From Gyrodactylus bullatarudis (Eukaryota; Platyhelminthes; Monogenea; Gyrodactylidea; Gyrodactylidae): a stretch of DNA of 22,160 bases. The DNA lies in assembly GCA_012064415.1 (NCBI GenBank), contig SSNU01000044.1, forward strand, positions 53,941 through 76,100. The letters are read 5' to 3'. A program made the position numbers and the translations under genes. Positions 1-8,226 of this stretch are shown piece by piece (the first letter of the stretch is position 1; the number at the start of each line of letters is the position of its first letter). Under the pieces are notes generated by a model that worked only from the letters and a program-made list of their open reading frames with translations, made no database searches and was not told the DNA's origin.

Positions 1-158
1 TTGCTAGCTCAACCCAAATTGCAGAGAATAATGTGGTCAATCCAATTAGTGAACAAAATGAGCAAGTAGTTGAATCTACGTCTCAATGCAATAATCTACA
101 GTCCTCTTCCCTAGTAACAAGTACAAATAAGAGTCTGATGAGATCCGGTGAAATATAA
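1..158 (+). CDS. 3' end of an unidentified gene, cut by the left window edge
   Basis: The frame beginning at base 3 stays open for 51 codons and stops at TAA 156-158. The peptide is rich in Ser, Asn, Gln and Glu, with no hydrophobic segment, and looks like a disordered C-terminal tail. Its first residues (SSTQIAENNVVNPI) loosely resemble a stretch of the gene at 5815-6494 (SSTTQIVATEPILPQN), and both share the 12-mer caacccaaattg, so the two may be distant relatives; this is a weak match. The start and any domain lie outside the window, so no function can be assigned. A chance open frame is possible. Confidence 0.35.
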   Translation, partial: ASSTQIAENNVVNPISEQNEQVVESTSQCNNLQSSSLVTSTNKSLMRSGEI

Positions 159-849
159 GCTTTATCACTAAATATTCACTCTTCTTCTAAATCCTTACAA
201 TGAATTCTTCATTGGAAACAGAAAATATTAAAGAGAAGAGGGCCAATAGTTGAACCTTGGGGAACAACCGAGTTTATAAATTAAAGTTTACTTGTGGTGG
301 AGTTAAAAGAAACAAATTGTTTCCGATTAGATAAGAAAAACATATATTATGTGAAACACTTTCACTACAATTTAGAACAGTTTCAATATTTAAATTCGAT
401 TTTCTTTCGATCTAATTGGATATTTTTGAAATTCATTTTCAACAGATTAAATAAAACATAATTCTAAATAATTGGAGTTATTTTTAATCAATATAAAATC
501 TATTTAGAAATTATCATCTTCTTATTGTAAAAGTATTTCAACTTTTACATTACAAACTTTTGATAACCGTCTGAAAAAATGTCAAAAAGTCAACAACCTT
601 CTGTTCGAGATATTTTATACATGCTGATGATATTAATGACTATAGTAATCAATGATTACTTTTTTTCTTGCTATAATGATAACTATTATATTATCCGTCC
701 CTTGACTACTCCCTCTCAAATGCATAGAATTCCATTTAAGACTCGATAAAAACCAATTAAGTCAGCTTTCAATAATGTTTTCTAACATGAAATATTCGTT
801 CAAATGATATTCATTTGTACTTTTCATTTGATGAATAACAATTGCGCTC
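159..849. other. Intergenic AT-rich stretch with one short open frame
   Basis: No RNA gene or convincing exon is seen. One 56-codon frame runs 579-749 on the + strand (begins MSKSQQPSVRDILYM, hydrophobic in the middle, ends PFKTR). It could be an upstream exon of the next gene, but no splice link was found that joins them cleanly. Confidence 0.4.
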
Positions 850-1989
850 ATGTTAAGATATAAATTTAAATTATCTCTGAGTTTTTCAATGAGTATGTTT
901 AAGAAACTCCTATCAGGTTTATTTCCTAATAAGGATCATCGATTAATTTTTCAAGACTCCTTGGTTCAATTTTGCTGTATGGCAAATGGCTTTGAACAGG
1001 AAATATGTAAACTCAAGACTATTTTCTCTCTTAAACTGATGAAAGCACTAAAAAGTCAAGAGCCTAATGATTTTAAGGCCCTTGCCGATGATACTTCATA
1101 TTTGACGACTGATGGCATTGATTTTTTCGAATTGTTCATGAAAAAGATTTACGAGTGCATGGTAAGATGAATAAAATTCACTGTAGAAAAGAACTGAAGC
1201 TCTTGAAAAACTTTTTCTGCACAAGATGAATTATCCAAACGGAACCCAATGTGACACAAATTATTTCTCAATTTCCGTGGAAGAAGGTAGAACAGATTTT
1301 GTAAGTCTCTACCTACCTAATTTCTAGGTTGAGGCATTTCATGAAGCCAATAGAATTTTAAGTCGTTCTGACTGTAAAATCCATGAACTAGGAGAGTTTG
1401 TGATTTTTGTAGTTGTACGAGAAAATGATGAGAACCCAACAAATTATCACAGCTTTAAGCCAAGGCAAATCAATAATTATATTGGGAATGGAATGAATGA
1501 TACTTATAAACTGGTCGGCATAATGGTAACTTTCATTTTTATTTATCTGTATGAAGATGGCTGACAAGAAAGGAAGATATTGTATGCTAGACTTAATTGA
1601 TTTTAATTAAAGTTACCAATAAAACTACTGATAAAGACAAGATTCGAGTGATTTTGGGCTCTTCGACATTGTTGGGTCAGATCACTGACGAAGACGTAAG
1701 TCTAAAATTTCCTCTGAGACTGTATATTTAACTGTACATTTCATTTTCAGTACAAAGCATATGAAATGAAATACAAAAATTCTAACATTCATTCTAAGTA
1801 TTCAATACTTTTTAATACCTTTTTTTACTCTTTTATATTTTAGATTAAATCTGCTGTTTTTTTAATGTATGAAAATAAAGGGGAAAACATTTCTGTAAGC
1901 TAAATAATAACTGATTGAATAATTGATATTGTGAATTTTAGGATGAACAAGAGAATTTACTCGATCATGAATCTCAAAGTCAACTATAA
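850..1989 (+). CDS. Ubiquitin-specific-protease-like gene (USP48-like), catalytically degenerate, possible pseudogene
   Basis: Seven exons can be joined: 850-1161, 1187-1300, 1328-1525, 1612/1613-1695, 1751-1797/1798, 1844-1894, 1942-1989 (TAA). The order of motifs follows a USP catalytic domain, compared with human USP48 from memory. EICKLKTIFSLKLMK, then EPNDFKALADDTS and TTDGIDFFELFMKKIYE correspond to the region around the QQDAQEF box. YFSISVEEGRTDFVEAFHEA matches the strand after the zinc knuckle, PRQINNYIG matches KKLNTYIG, YKLVGIM matches YELSAVLIH, and QITDEDYKAYE..KSAVFLMYEN matches the FNDEDIE..AYMLVYR end. The Cys box, the SGHY histidine motif and one CxxC pair are not recognisable, so protease activity is unlikely. 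Introns 1 and 2 are only 25 and 27 nt. Introns 3 and 5 have GT and AG ends, but removing them exactly costs one base of frame, so strict splicing ends the protein soon after exon 3. The start is either Met 850 or the Met at 889/895; an in-frame stop lies at 832. It is a decayed copy, a truncated protein, or a gene with odd splice sites. Confidence 0.45.
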
Positions 1990-2136
1990 TTTCGAATCCG
2001 ATTAGATGAGAAATAACGAAAAATTTTATAACTCTAAAGAATAGAATCATTTGATGTTGAGCCTTTTAATAGAACTTAAAAGATGAAAAAATTAATGTAT
2101 AAAAATTAATTTCAATAGAATATAAACATTTTTAAA

Positions 2137-2142
2137 AATAAA
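2137..2142 (+). terminator. AATAAA poly(A) signal candidate
   Basis: A canonical hexamer about 150 nt after the last stop of the USP-like gene. In such AT-rich sequence it could occur by chance. Confidence 0.35.
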
Positions 2143-2194
2143 AAGTATTGCATCATCCATACTTACTAGAATAGAAGAACATTTCGTTCCTATA

Positions 2195-2245
2195 GGTTCT
2201 CCTGAGGGATATATTACCTAATGCACCTAAAACGAAATATTTCTT
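2195..2245 (+). repeat. Fragment of dispersed foldback repeat (family 1, copy 3)
   Basis: The stretch around gggatatattacctaatgca matches the right flank of the hairpin element at 16424-16470 (gggatatattacctaagcac) and of its relative near 17740. Only this end is present. It lies directly before the reverse-transcriptase remnant. Confidence 0.6.
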
Positions 2246-2290
2246 GTGAAAAATATAATTGTTTGCTTAGAATTTTGATTACTATTTAAA

Positions 2291-2347
2291 TTCGCCGATG
2301 ATATTAAATTTTTGTTTCCAGTCGATAATGTTATGAATATTTTTTAA
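2291..2347 (+). pseudogene. Reverse transcriptase remnant, catalytic FADD box
   Basis: The frame reads FADDIKFLFPVDNVMNIF and then a stop. F/Y-ADD is the metal-binding catalytic motif of reverse transcriptases, and the ADDIK form is usual in Jockey/RTE-type non-LTR retrotransposons. No coding sequence is visible upstream in frame. In an intact element the next conserved block follows about 30 residues later; here it follows after roughly 450 bp, so the element is disrupted. Confidence 0.6.
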
Positions 2348-2789
2348 AAATCAATAACTACGGGAGTGAATCAAATCACAATTCCAGATGAAAGCATGTT
2401 TATCCAAATGTTTCGGGGGACTTACGGGGTCCTGTGAATGCATTGTATAACATTACGAACATTAGTCATTAATGACTCATTGCACAAGTGATGTGGATAA
2501 TAACCCCACCCCATGTGAGAAAAATAGTCAGAAAGATTTTCTCAATATTTAATTCTGATTTTCAATTTCAAGAAGATTTTTAAAGTTGCTTTCTGCAAAT
2601 TCTATTAGAAACATGGTAAGGAAATGATCAGCGGAAAAATCTCTTTCGAAAGGTATTAATTTAGTTGAAAATTAATTTTTAGCCTATTTTGGGTAAATAT
2701 GTCTGCTTACAAGTAGTCACGATTTACGAAAGAGATTTTTGAGGGGTAAAAATTAGGGGGATAACTTTTACACAGTTATTAAAGAGGGA
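2348..2789. other. Non-coding insert between two reverse transcriptase blocks
   Basis: This AT-rich stretch separates the FADD block from the thumb-region block of what was probably one retrotransposon. It holds G-runs (cgggggacttacggggtc near 2415) and a small palindrome (gtcattaatgac) near 2465. No terminal repeats or reading frame are recognised, so its origin is unclear. Confidence 0.35.
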
Positions 2790-3160
2790 GTACTGTACTA
2801 CAATTCACTTAAAGAAGCTCTTAATTCAATGGGTTTAGAAGTTAATCGGAACAAATGTAAGATAATGATACCCAATAGTCTTCCAGAATCATTTTTAAGT
2901 AATCTCCACATTCCTGGAGAATTTGTTCTTGACACCTCAGACCTTGGATTTCAAATATCCTCTAATCTTAAAATTTCGCCCACTTCCAAGATAAGCATGA
3001 TTAACAAACGACTCTACTGTATTAACCAGTTCTTATCTTCACCGGTAGCTACACTCAAAGCTTATAAAAGCTTAGTTCTGCCTCGCTTCGACTATGTTTT
3101 GCCTCCTACCCCAAGCATTACATATAAAAGTGCTATAAAGTTGGAACAAATTCAATATAT
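2790..3160 (+). pseudogene. Non-LTR retrotransposon ORF2 remnant (reverse transcriptase thumb region)
   Basis: The open frame reads through SLKEALNSMGLEVNRNKCKI, a typical block after the catalytic site (GLxxNxxKC), and continues to a thumb/connection pattern: INKRLYCINQF, then LKAYKSLVLPRFDYV and IKLEQIQ. This matches non-LTR retrotransposon ORF2 proteins, where xLYKSLVxPxLDY and LExIQ are characteristic. The reading is interrupted at LEQIQYIR by an inserted inverted-repeat element and resumes on its far side. With the FADD piece upstream and the tail downstream this is one dead element in the sense orientation. Confidence 0.75.
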
Positions 3161-3448
3161 CAGATAAAAAAAAGAATTTTTTAATTAGAGAAATATATAT
3201 TTCGCCAGGTCTTATCAATCTCTAATCCTGGTTTAATTAAATGATTATAAATATTAGTTCAATGGAATTTATGTTAATGAAATTGTAAAATTCTTGAAAC
3301 ACTTCCAATTGATGAAAAACCAAAAAACTTCAGATTGTCGTAACAGAGCCAATTCTCCTGCAAAATCTTTTCACGCAGGGTAATTTTTAACTCTCTACCT
3401 GGCGAAATATATATTTCTCTAATTAAAAAATTCTTTTTTTTTATACTG
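3161..3448. mobile_element. Short inverted-repeat (MITE-like) element inserted into the retrotransposon
   Basis: The left terminus (3164-3210) and right terminus (3397-3444) are near-perfect inverted copies of about 47 bp, differing by one A in the A-run; both include gaaatatatatttcgccagg or its complement. The outermost bases are CAG and CTG. The element is about 288 bp and has no coding capacity. It splits the reverse transcriptase frame, so it arrived later than the retrotransposon. A short AT at each flank could be a 2-bp target duplication, but the AT-rich context makes this unsure. Its interior carries a copied gene fragment. Confidence 0.85.
3334..3390 (+). repeat. Captured gene fragment inside the inverted-repeat element
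   Basis: 57 bases match 6277-6333 at 54 positions (shared core: gagccaattctc, then ttttcacgcagggtaatttttaa). The match covers the end of exon 1 of the 5815-6494 gene plus the first bases of its short intron, and stops abruptly at both sides. The surrounding element sequence has no counterpart at the gene locus. Confidence 0.85.
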
Positions 3449-3781
3449 ATAATGATGAATAACTCTATGGGAATTTCGGAAGTATATGTAAGTATACGTG
3501 AATATTTAATACATAATAAAATTCAATATAGGTTTCTAAAATCCATCTACCCTTGCCTCTATCCTAATGATCTCATAATATCATTTGGCTTTGCCCCACT
3601 GTGGGTCAGGAGGCTGGCTTTTGTGGTAAAATTTTTCCTGAAATTTGTCTCTAAAATAAATAAAGGCTATAATCTCAGGAACTCCTGTTATGAAGGAAAC
3701 TTCCTGCCTCCACACTTTAAACTTTTAGAAAAAAATTCTCCCTCCAAGAATGTGACAATCTTAATGATCTTAAATCTATAA
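3449..3781 (+). pseudogene. Non-LTR retrotransposon ORF2 C-terminal remnant
   Basis: The frame contains APLWVRRLAFVVKFFLKFV and later NLRNSCYEGNFLPP. A PLxxRR block followed by a hydrophobic helix and then an RN(S/T) block is the usual C-terminal pattern of Jockey/RTE-type ORF2 proteins. It continues the frame cut by the inserted element. The stop at 3779-3781 may be the natural end or a decay stop. No poly(A) tail or target duplication was found beyond it. Confidence 0.65.
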
Positions 3782-4189
3782 CTACTTATATTAGATCTAA
3801 AATTGACTATTCAAAATCCCTTCTTTCTCCACCTTCATTAATCTTATCTTTTTAATCGAATATTTATTTGAAAATATCATGGAATTTCAGTATATGACTT
3901 TTCGACTGCTCCTAACTTAAGTTGAGGAAATAATGAAGTTTGACAATTATGAACCTACAGTGCAGATTATCCAAGGATGAGGTCGAACTGTTATTTTAAC
4001 CTGCTGTAAATATCTACTTTGTGATAATGTTTATTTTATAAATAACAATTTTATTTTGATTTAATCAGCGAAGATTATATATAACTATCGAGTTCTATAA
4101 AATGATTGCAACATATACACTGAATGTCGTTCCCGAACCAGACCATTACCAAAAACGGTATTAACAATAATAATTCATTCTTCAGGGAT
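3782..4189. other. AT-rich stretch without recognised features
   Basis: Short remnants of a coding-like reading follow the retrotransposon stop (to about 3860) and probably belong to its 3' untranslated part. Nothing else is recognised. Confidence 0.4.
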
Positions 4190-4255
4190 CTTGAATCATC
4201 AAAATTTCCCTGATTTTCAAGCAGTAAAAAGGATCAAGAGATCGAAATTTAATTT
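4190..4255 (-). repeat. Dispersed repeat, family 2, copy 1 (diverged)
   Basis: Contains aaatttccctgattttcaag and a following ggatcaagagatcgaaattt. It corresponds to the repeat at 21325-21402 in the same orientation and to 12353-12429 in reverse. It is the most diverged of the three. Confidence 0.6.
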
Positions 4256-4340
4256 TTAAATGAAATATAACCTCATCTAGCTCGTGTTCCCGGAAAAAAA
4301 TATAGCGAGATAGATTAGAGAAACTATTCTGATTACAGTG

Positions 4341-4346
4341 TTTATT
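4341..4346 (-). terminator. Poly(A) signal AATAAA overlapping the stop codon
   Basis: On the minus strand the coding end reads GATGAATAAACACTG: the TAA stop of the cysteine-rich gene lies inside an AATAAA hexamer. If used, the 3' untranslated region would be only about 10-30 nt. Confidence 0.5.
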
Positions 4347-4587
4347 CATCTGGTGAATATTCTTCTTCCCCATTCTCTTCATAGCCTCCCTGTTCAGAGT
4401 TGCAGACGTCGAGACAATCAACATAAATATTAGTACAATTCACAATACACATTGTATTGGATCCACAAGAAATCACGCAATCGTGATGGGGATTTTTACA
4501 GTCACACTCTGCCTTGGCATAGACACCGAGAATGGCAACAGCAAGTAAGAGACTCTTGAACATTGTTGTAACGAGATTTGGTTTCAA
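4342..4587 (-). CDS. Small secreted cysteine-rich protein
   Basis: 81 residues in a single exon. An N-terminal hydrophobic stretch (FKSLLLAVAILGVYAKA) is a classical signal peptide, with cleavage likely near residue 26. Translation may start at Met1 or at Met9 (4563); Met9 gives the more usual signal peptide. The mature part holds eight cysteines at residues 28, 30, 37, 41, 47, 51, 58 and 62, spaced C-x-C-x6-C-x3-C-x5-C-x3-C-x6-C-x3-C, so it has three CxxxC pairs (CVISC, CIVNC, CLDVC). An N-glycosylation sequon (NCT) is at residue 50. The tail is acidic (EENGEEE). The spacing suggests a compact disulfide-bonded helical fold. I do not recognise the family; a secreted extracellular or glandular protein is the inference, and no activity should be assumed. 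Confidence 0.7.
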   Translation of the reverse strand: MKPNLVTTMFKSLLLAVAILGVYAKAECDCKNPHHDCVISCGSNTMCIVNCTNIYVDCLDVCNSEQGGYEENGEEEYSPDE

Positions 4588-5800
4588 GTGCTACTTCAAG
4601 GTGATTATATCTTGTAATTTTTATATGATGTATTTTTGATTGGTCAAGGATCACGCTATCTTTACCAATAGATTCTTTGTAAGGAAGCTGTTTTTTAAGC
4701 AATAAATCATTGATTCATTGATCATCTTACATTAAGAGTCATGAAAAATTCTTATTTGAGGTAAAATTCACCTGGTTATTGGATAAATTATGTATTGATT
4801 CTGGTGCTAATTTTGGCTCTAATTCTGAATCTGGTTTCAGATTTGAAAACTAAATTTTGAATTTCTCAAATTGATAATTTCAATTTTCAATTCTTGAGTA
4901 TCTTTAAAAAACCTTCCGTGATTTCTTATGTACTCTCTAAATGCTCGGCTCAAAATCTAGACTCACTATTAAAGAGACTCTATAGTGTTTACTATTGTCA
5001 GATTTTTCGGCAGTGTTTTTCAGTTATTTTCCTATTTATAAATCTACTAGGATATGAGTTAAAATTTAGAGAAGCTCGTCTCTACATTCTTATCGAGAAT
5101 TCTAATTGATCGTTATTTAAAACGGTCTTTTCGCACCATTTCAAAGAGTTTAAAATAATATTGATTCCACAATCAAATGTCTGTAATTAATTTTTTTTAT
5201 TAAACTACTTACTTGAAAGTAGACTAATTAATTGATACAATTAAGATTGTAGCGGTATAATTAATAATTATTAATTATGGATATGGAGTCCATATTATGG
5301 ACAATGTATGAAATTTCAAAGTTGTTCTTCCTAGGATTGAATTTAAGAAAACTTATTAAAACTTATATGAATCTTACAATGTATCTGAGAATGAGCTAGA
5401 TCAATATTTGAATCCTAATACGGTTCCTAAAAAAATTTCAAGAGAGTATACTCAGGATTCCTGAGTCAGGAAATATTTTTAACGAAATATGTAGAATATA
5501 GGAATTCCCTAATAATAGGGAACTATTAGGGAGTATAAGCTGAACAATTAACCTGATTACTATATTTTATAATAATAAAAATATTTTTCCATAATATCCT
5601 CTTTTTAGTAAAAAAACTCTACAGAAATTCTGTAAGAGAACTCTTATAATTTAATAAGTTAAACTTATACCGTAATATATATAAATATATTTGAGTTAAA
5701 ATAATTTTTAAAAAAAATTCACTTCGATAATTGTTAAACACATGAATGGCTTTATTTGAAATTTGTTTTGCTGTTTCCAAAAGTAAAATATTGATTTGAA
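4588..5800. other. AT-rich region with two doubtful coding remnants
   Basis: A frame at 4894-5109 (+) of about 70 codons has no recognised domain. Around 5370-5463 (+) a coding-like peptide, SYNVSENELDQYLNPNTV followed by PKKISREYTQDS, ends in TGA and has a stop just upstream; it may be a decayed exon or transposon piece. At 5505-5522 there is an exact 7-bp inverted repeat (ttcccta/tagggaa) with a third related unit next to it. No RNA gene is seen. Confidence 0.35.
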
Positions 5801-5814
5801 TATTTAGGCTAGAA

Positions 5815-6494
5815 ATGAAAAAGAGGAGGAAAATAGAAAGTGAAATCGACAAAACACTAAATAAAATAATCTCTAAAGTTGATGGATGTGGAGATAATCA
5901 GTATAAGAATTTGGCGATTAAAGAGATTCCTGCAGGACCTAGGTCTTCGAGGTTGTTTCGAGGGATAAAAAAGTCGAGTAGTTGTGAAGAGATAAGCAAA
6001 GAATCCTATTGCAAGCGAGTAAATGAGAATTTACTTGAGCTTTTGAGTAATACAAATCTGTCCAAGGATGAAGAATTTTCAAAAATGGTTGAAAAATATG
6101 AGAAAAAACTTGAGAAGGTCTCAGTTGATCAGATTGTGAATGTGTTTGAAAAGTTCTTTGGTTTGTCTATGAAAGAGGAGATGGATTCTACTCCCATTTA
6201 TACCAAATCTGAATCTAGAACTGATCATTTTCGTTCTTTTACCAACTTTACTCAACTGCTCAGTAGTACAACCCAAATTGTCGCAACAGAGCCAATTCTC
6301 CCGCAAAATATTTTCACGCAGGGTAATTTTTAAACCTAACTCTATCTCCAGCATTGACGAATCCCCAGGAGGAAGACTTTTATCAAGAGTCAACAATAGA
6401 CTCTGATCATGAAGGAACATCGGGTTTGGGTCATCCTATTTGGGATACTCCAGAGTTCCTTAGGGCCAGTAAGAATTTATTTGAGTTCAAATAA
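5815..6494 (+). CDS. Two-exon gene of unknown function with a 29-nt intron
   Basis: Exon 1 (5815-6322) and exon 2 (6352-6494, stop TAA) join in frame across 29 nt with a GTAATT donor, a CTAAC branch-like motif and a CTCCAG acceptor, giving 216 residues. Without splicing the protein ends at 172 residues. The N-terminus is very basic (MKKRRKIESEIDK). The middle is charged and helical (EEFSKMVEKYEKKLEKVSVD) and may form a short coiled coil. Residues 130-169 are Ser/Thr-rich, and exon 2 adds an acidic tail ending TPEFLRASKNLFEFK. No signal peptide or membrane segment is seen. An in-frame stop at 5797 and an acceptor-like tatttag at 5801-5807 leave open either a start at 5815 or an upstream exon. 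I do not recognise the family; a nuclear or cytoplasmic protein is a guess from composition. A piece of this gene is copied at 3334-3390. Confidence 0.55.
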
Positions 6495-6507
6495 GAAATG
6501 CATTTTT

Positions 6508-6513
6508 ATTAAA
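6508..6513 (+). terminator. ATTAAA poly(A) signal candidate
   Basis: The common variant hexamer lies 14 nt after the stop of the two-exon gene, fitting a very short 3' untranslated region. Confidence 0.35.
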
Positions 6514-7791
6514 GTAACCATTTTCAATATGATATATGTAATAACAGTTGTGTAATCTGGTTAAATCAAATCTATTTTACATTTGTAGAAAGAAAATGAA
6601 AATTGTTTTATAGGGAGAATATTCCATATATAGAGTAGGAAATAAATTTCAATTATTTTTTGAGAGATTCACAGGCCAAAGAGTATACAGAATTGTAAAA
6701 TATACAGCAGTATAAAGGAATATCTATGTAGTTTACAGATCAATTCTATACTTTTCCGTTCATTTCATCTTTATTTCGTCTTGTAGAATCACTTTATCTA
6801 TCTCTCTCCCTCTTTTCGATCGATAAGAAAATTAATTTGTAGCAATAATGGAGAGAATCGGGGGATAACGTTAATGGGAAATTTATTGAGGTGAATTAAT
6901 CCAGAGAGAATTTTGTTATTTTTGCATTCAATTAGAAGTCCAAAATTTATTTTTGGCTTAAGTATAAAATATCTACAAGTATTGAATATACACAAAAAGG
7001 GGTATTAAAATAATTCAGTACTAATTTTAGATTTAACTTTATTGATAAAGGTTAATATAAAAATGTCATTTAGGCTTCTTCTTCTTCTTTTGAATATTTG
7101 AGATTGGCTGAAATGCAGATAAACTCTTGAACGTTAGAATATTAGCTCTTGATTGATTTATTTTCATATGTAGAATAATCATACAAAAAACATAGATAGA
7201 GCTCTAGATGAAAAGAAAAAAATCAAAAATATATTGCCATCATCATAATTATGCACACTGATTAAGATTAATCGATAGACATGTTCTGATAAGCAAGGAA
7301 TCAGAATAATCTATCTACATCATTGTCCAGTGATGAAGCTAGAATAGGCTTACAGAGATAAAAATACTAAAATTATTGAATTAAGAACATTGAAACAGTT
7401 GTATCTGCTTACATTTTTCCAATATCTAGTGTGCTTAGGAATACAAATTAGGTGTAAGCCTTCTTATTCGAGGAAAATTCAAAGTCAGGCAACATTGAGA
7501 AAAAAGTGGGTGAAAAATTGAAGTACTTTTCTCGAGAAAAAATTATTGATTTATAACAGAAAAAAATTCTTAACATGTTGGAAAAATAGGTGAAATATGC
7601 CTTTTTGAAATATCACTGGTGTGATTGTTATCAGATAGAGAATACGCATATGATGCAGTAGTTTTCTTATTTTTTCAAGTAAAATTAGGCAAAGGATAAT
7701 TGGCAAAATATAGCATAGTGGAGAAGAGAGAATTGCAACTCACTCAAAATATTAGCTGTAGTTTAAACTGGTTTGAAAAGGCAACAGAAAA
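6514..7791. other. AT-rich intergenic region
   Basis: Only short frames without recognisable motifs are seen on either strand, with no repeat copy matched elsewhere in the window. The 3' part (7560-7791) may hold the 3' untranslated region of the minus-strand gene that follows; no clear AATAAA for it was found. Confidence 0.4.
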
Positions 7792-8226
7792 TTAACTAAT
7801 CGTACAACACTTTCTACCTCCGTCTATCTTGACATGTTCAACCTGTATTGAAAAGAAATAATATTTTAAATGGTAAAAACTAGGCTTTTGCATAAAATTA
7901 CTTGGGGAGAGTTTATATGACCTGAGGAGGATTTAAGATAAAGTCTTTCAACTTGACATACGATGGGATTCTCTGAAACAACTGAATTGTTCTCCATGTT
8001 ACTTTGCATCGATAGATCACCGACCTCATTGACGCGAGAGTTGTCAATATTCGAGTGACTACTGTGTAGTTCACCATTTTTAAGATGAGGATCTTTTATC
8101 ACGACCTGAAATAAAGTTGTATGCGTTTACTTTATCTCTACATATGATTGAAGATTTAAGGATAGCATCAGCTTCATTATAATATTCTCCCCCAGGTCCG
8201 AACGGATTATTTGCAACAGCTTCCAT
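7792..8226 (-). CDS. Three-exon gene for a small protein ending in a CaaX lipidation motif
   Basis: Minus-strand exons: 8226-8131 (32 codons), 8105-7902 (68 codons) and 7842-7792 (16 codons plus TAA). All junctions are phase 0, giving 116 residues. The 25-nt first intron has GTAAAC..TTTCAG ends; the second is 59 nt with GTAATT..TACAG. The N-terminus reads MEAVANNPFGPGGEYYNEAD. The middle is hydrophilic and Asn/Ser-rich. The C-terminus is GGRKCCTIS: the last four residues CTIS fit a CaaX box (X = Ser favours farnesylation), with a second Cys and basic residues just before, as in doubly lipidated membrane proteins such as paralemmin. No other resemblance to those families is visible. Role inferred: a peripheral membrane protein. 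An acceptor-like attatag just before the ATG suggests a 5' untranslated exon upstream. Family not recognised. Confidence 0.5.

Noticed and set aside
1992..2012. T-loop-like ttcgaatccg suggesting a tRNA
   Set aside because: No acceptor, D or anticodon stems could be folded around it.
1862..2050. 62-codon minus-strand frame
   Set aside because: Shadow of exons 6 and 7 of the USP-like gene.
4182..4424. Minus-strand frames overlapping the cysteine-rich gene in other phases (also 4502-4702)
   Set aside because: Only the frame at 4342-4587 has a signal peptide and ordered cysteines; the others are shadows.
6121..6420. 99-codon minus-strand frame
   Set aside because: Antisense shadow of the 5815-6494 gene; no motif and it crosses the intron.
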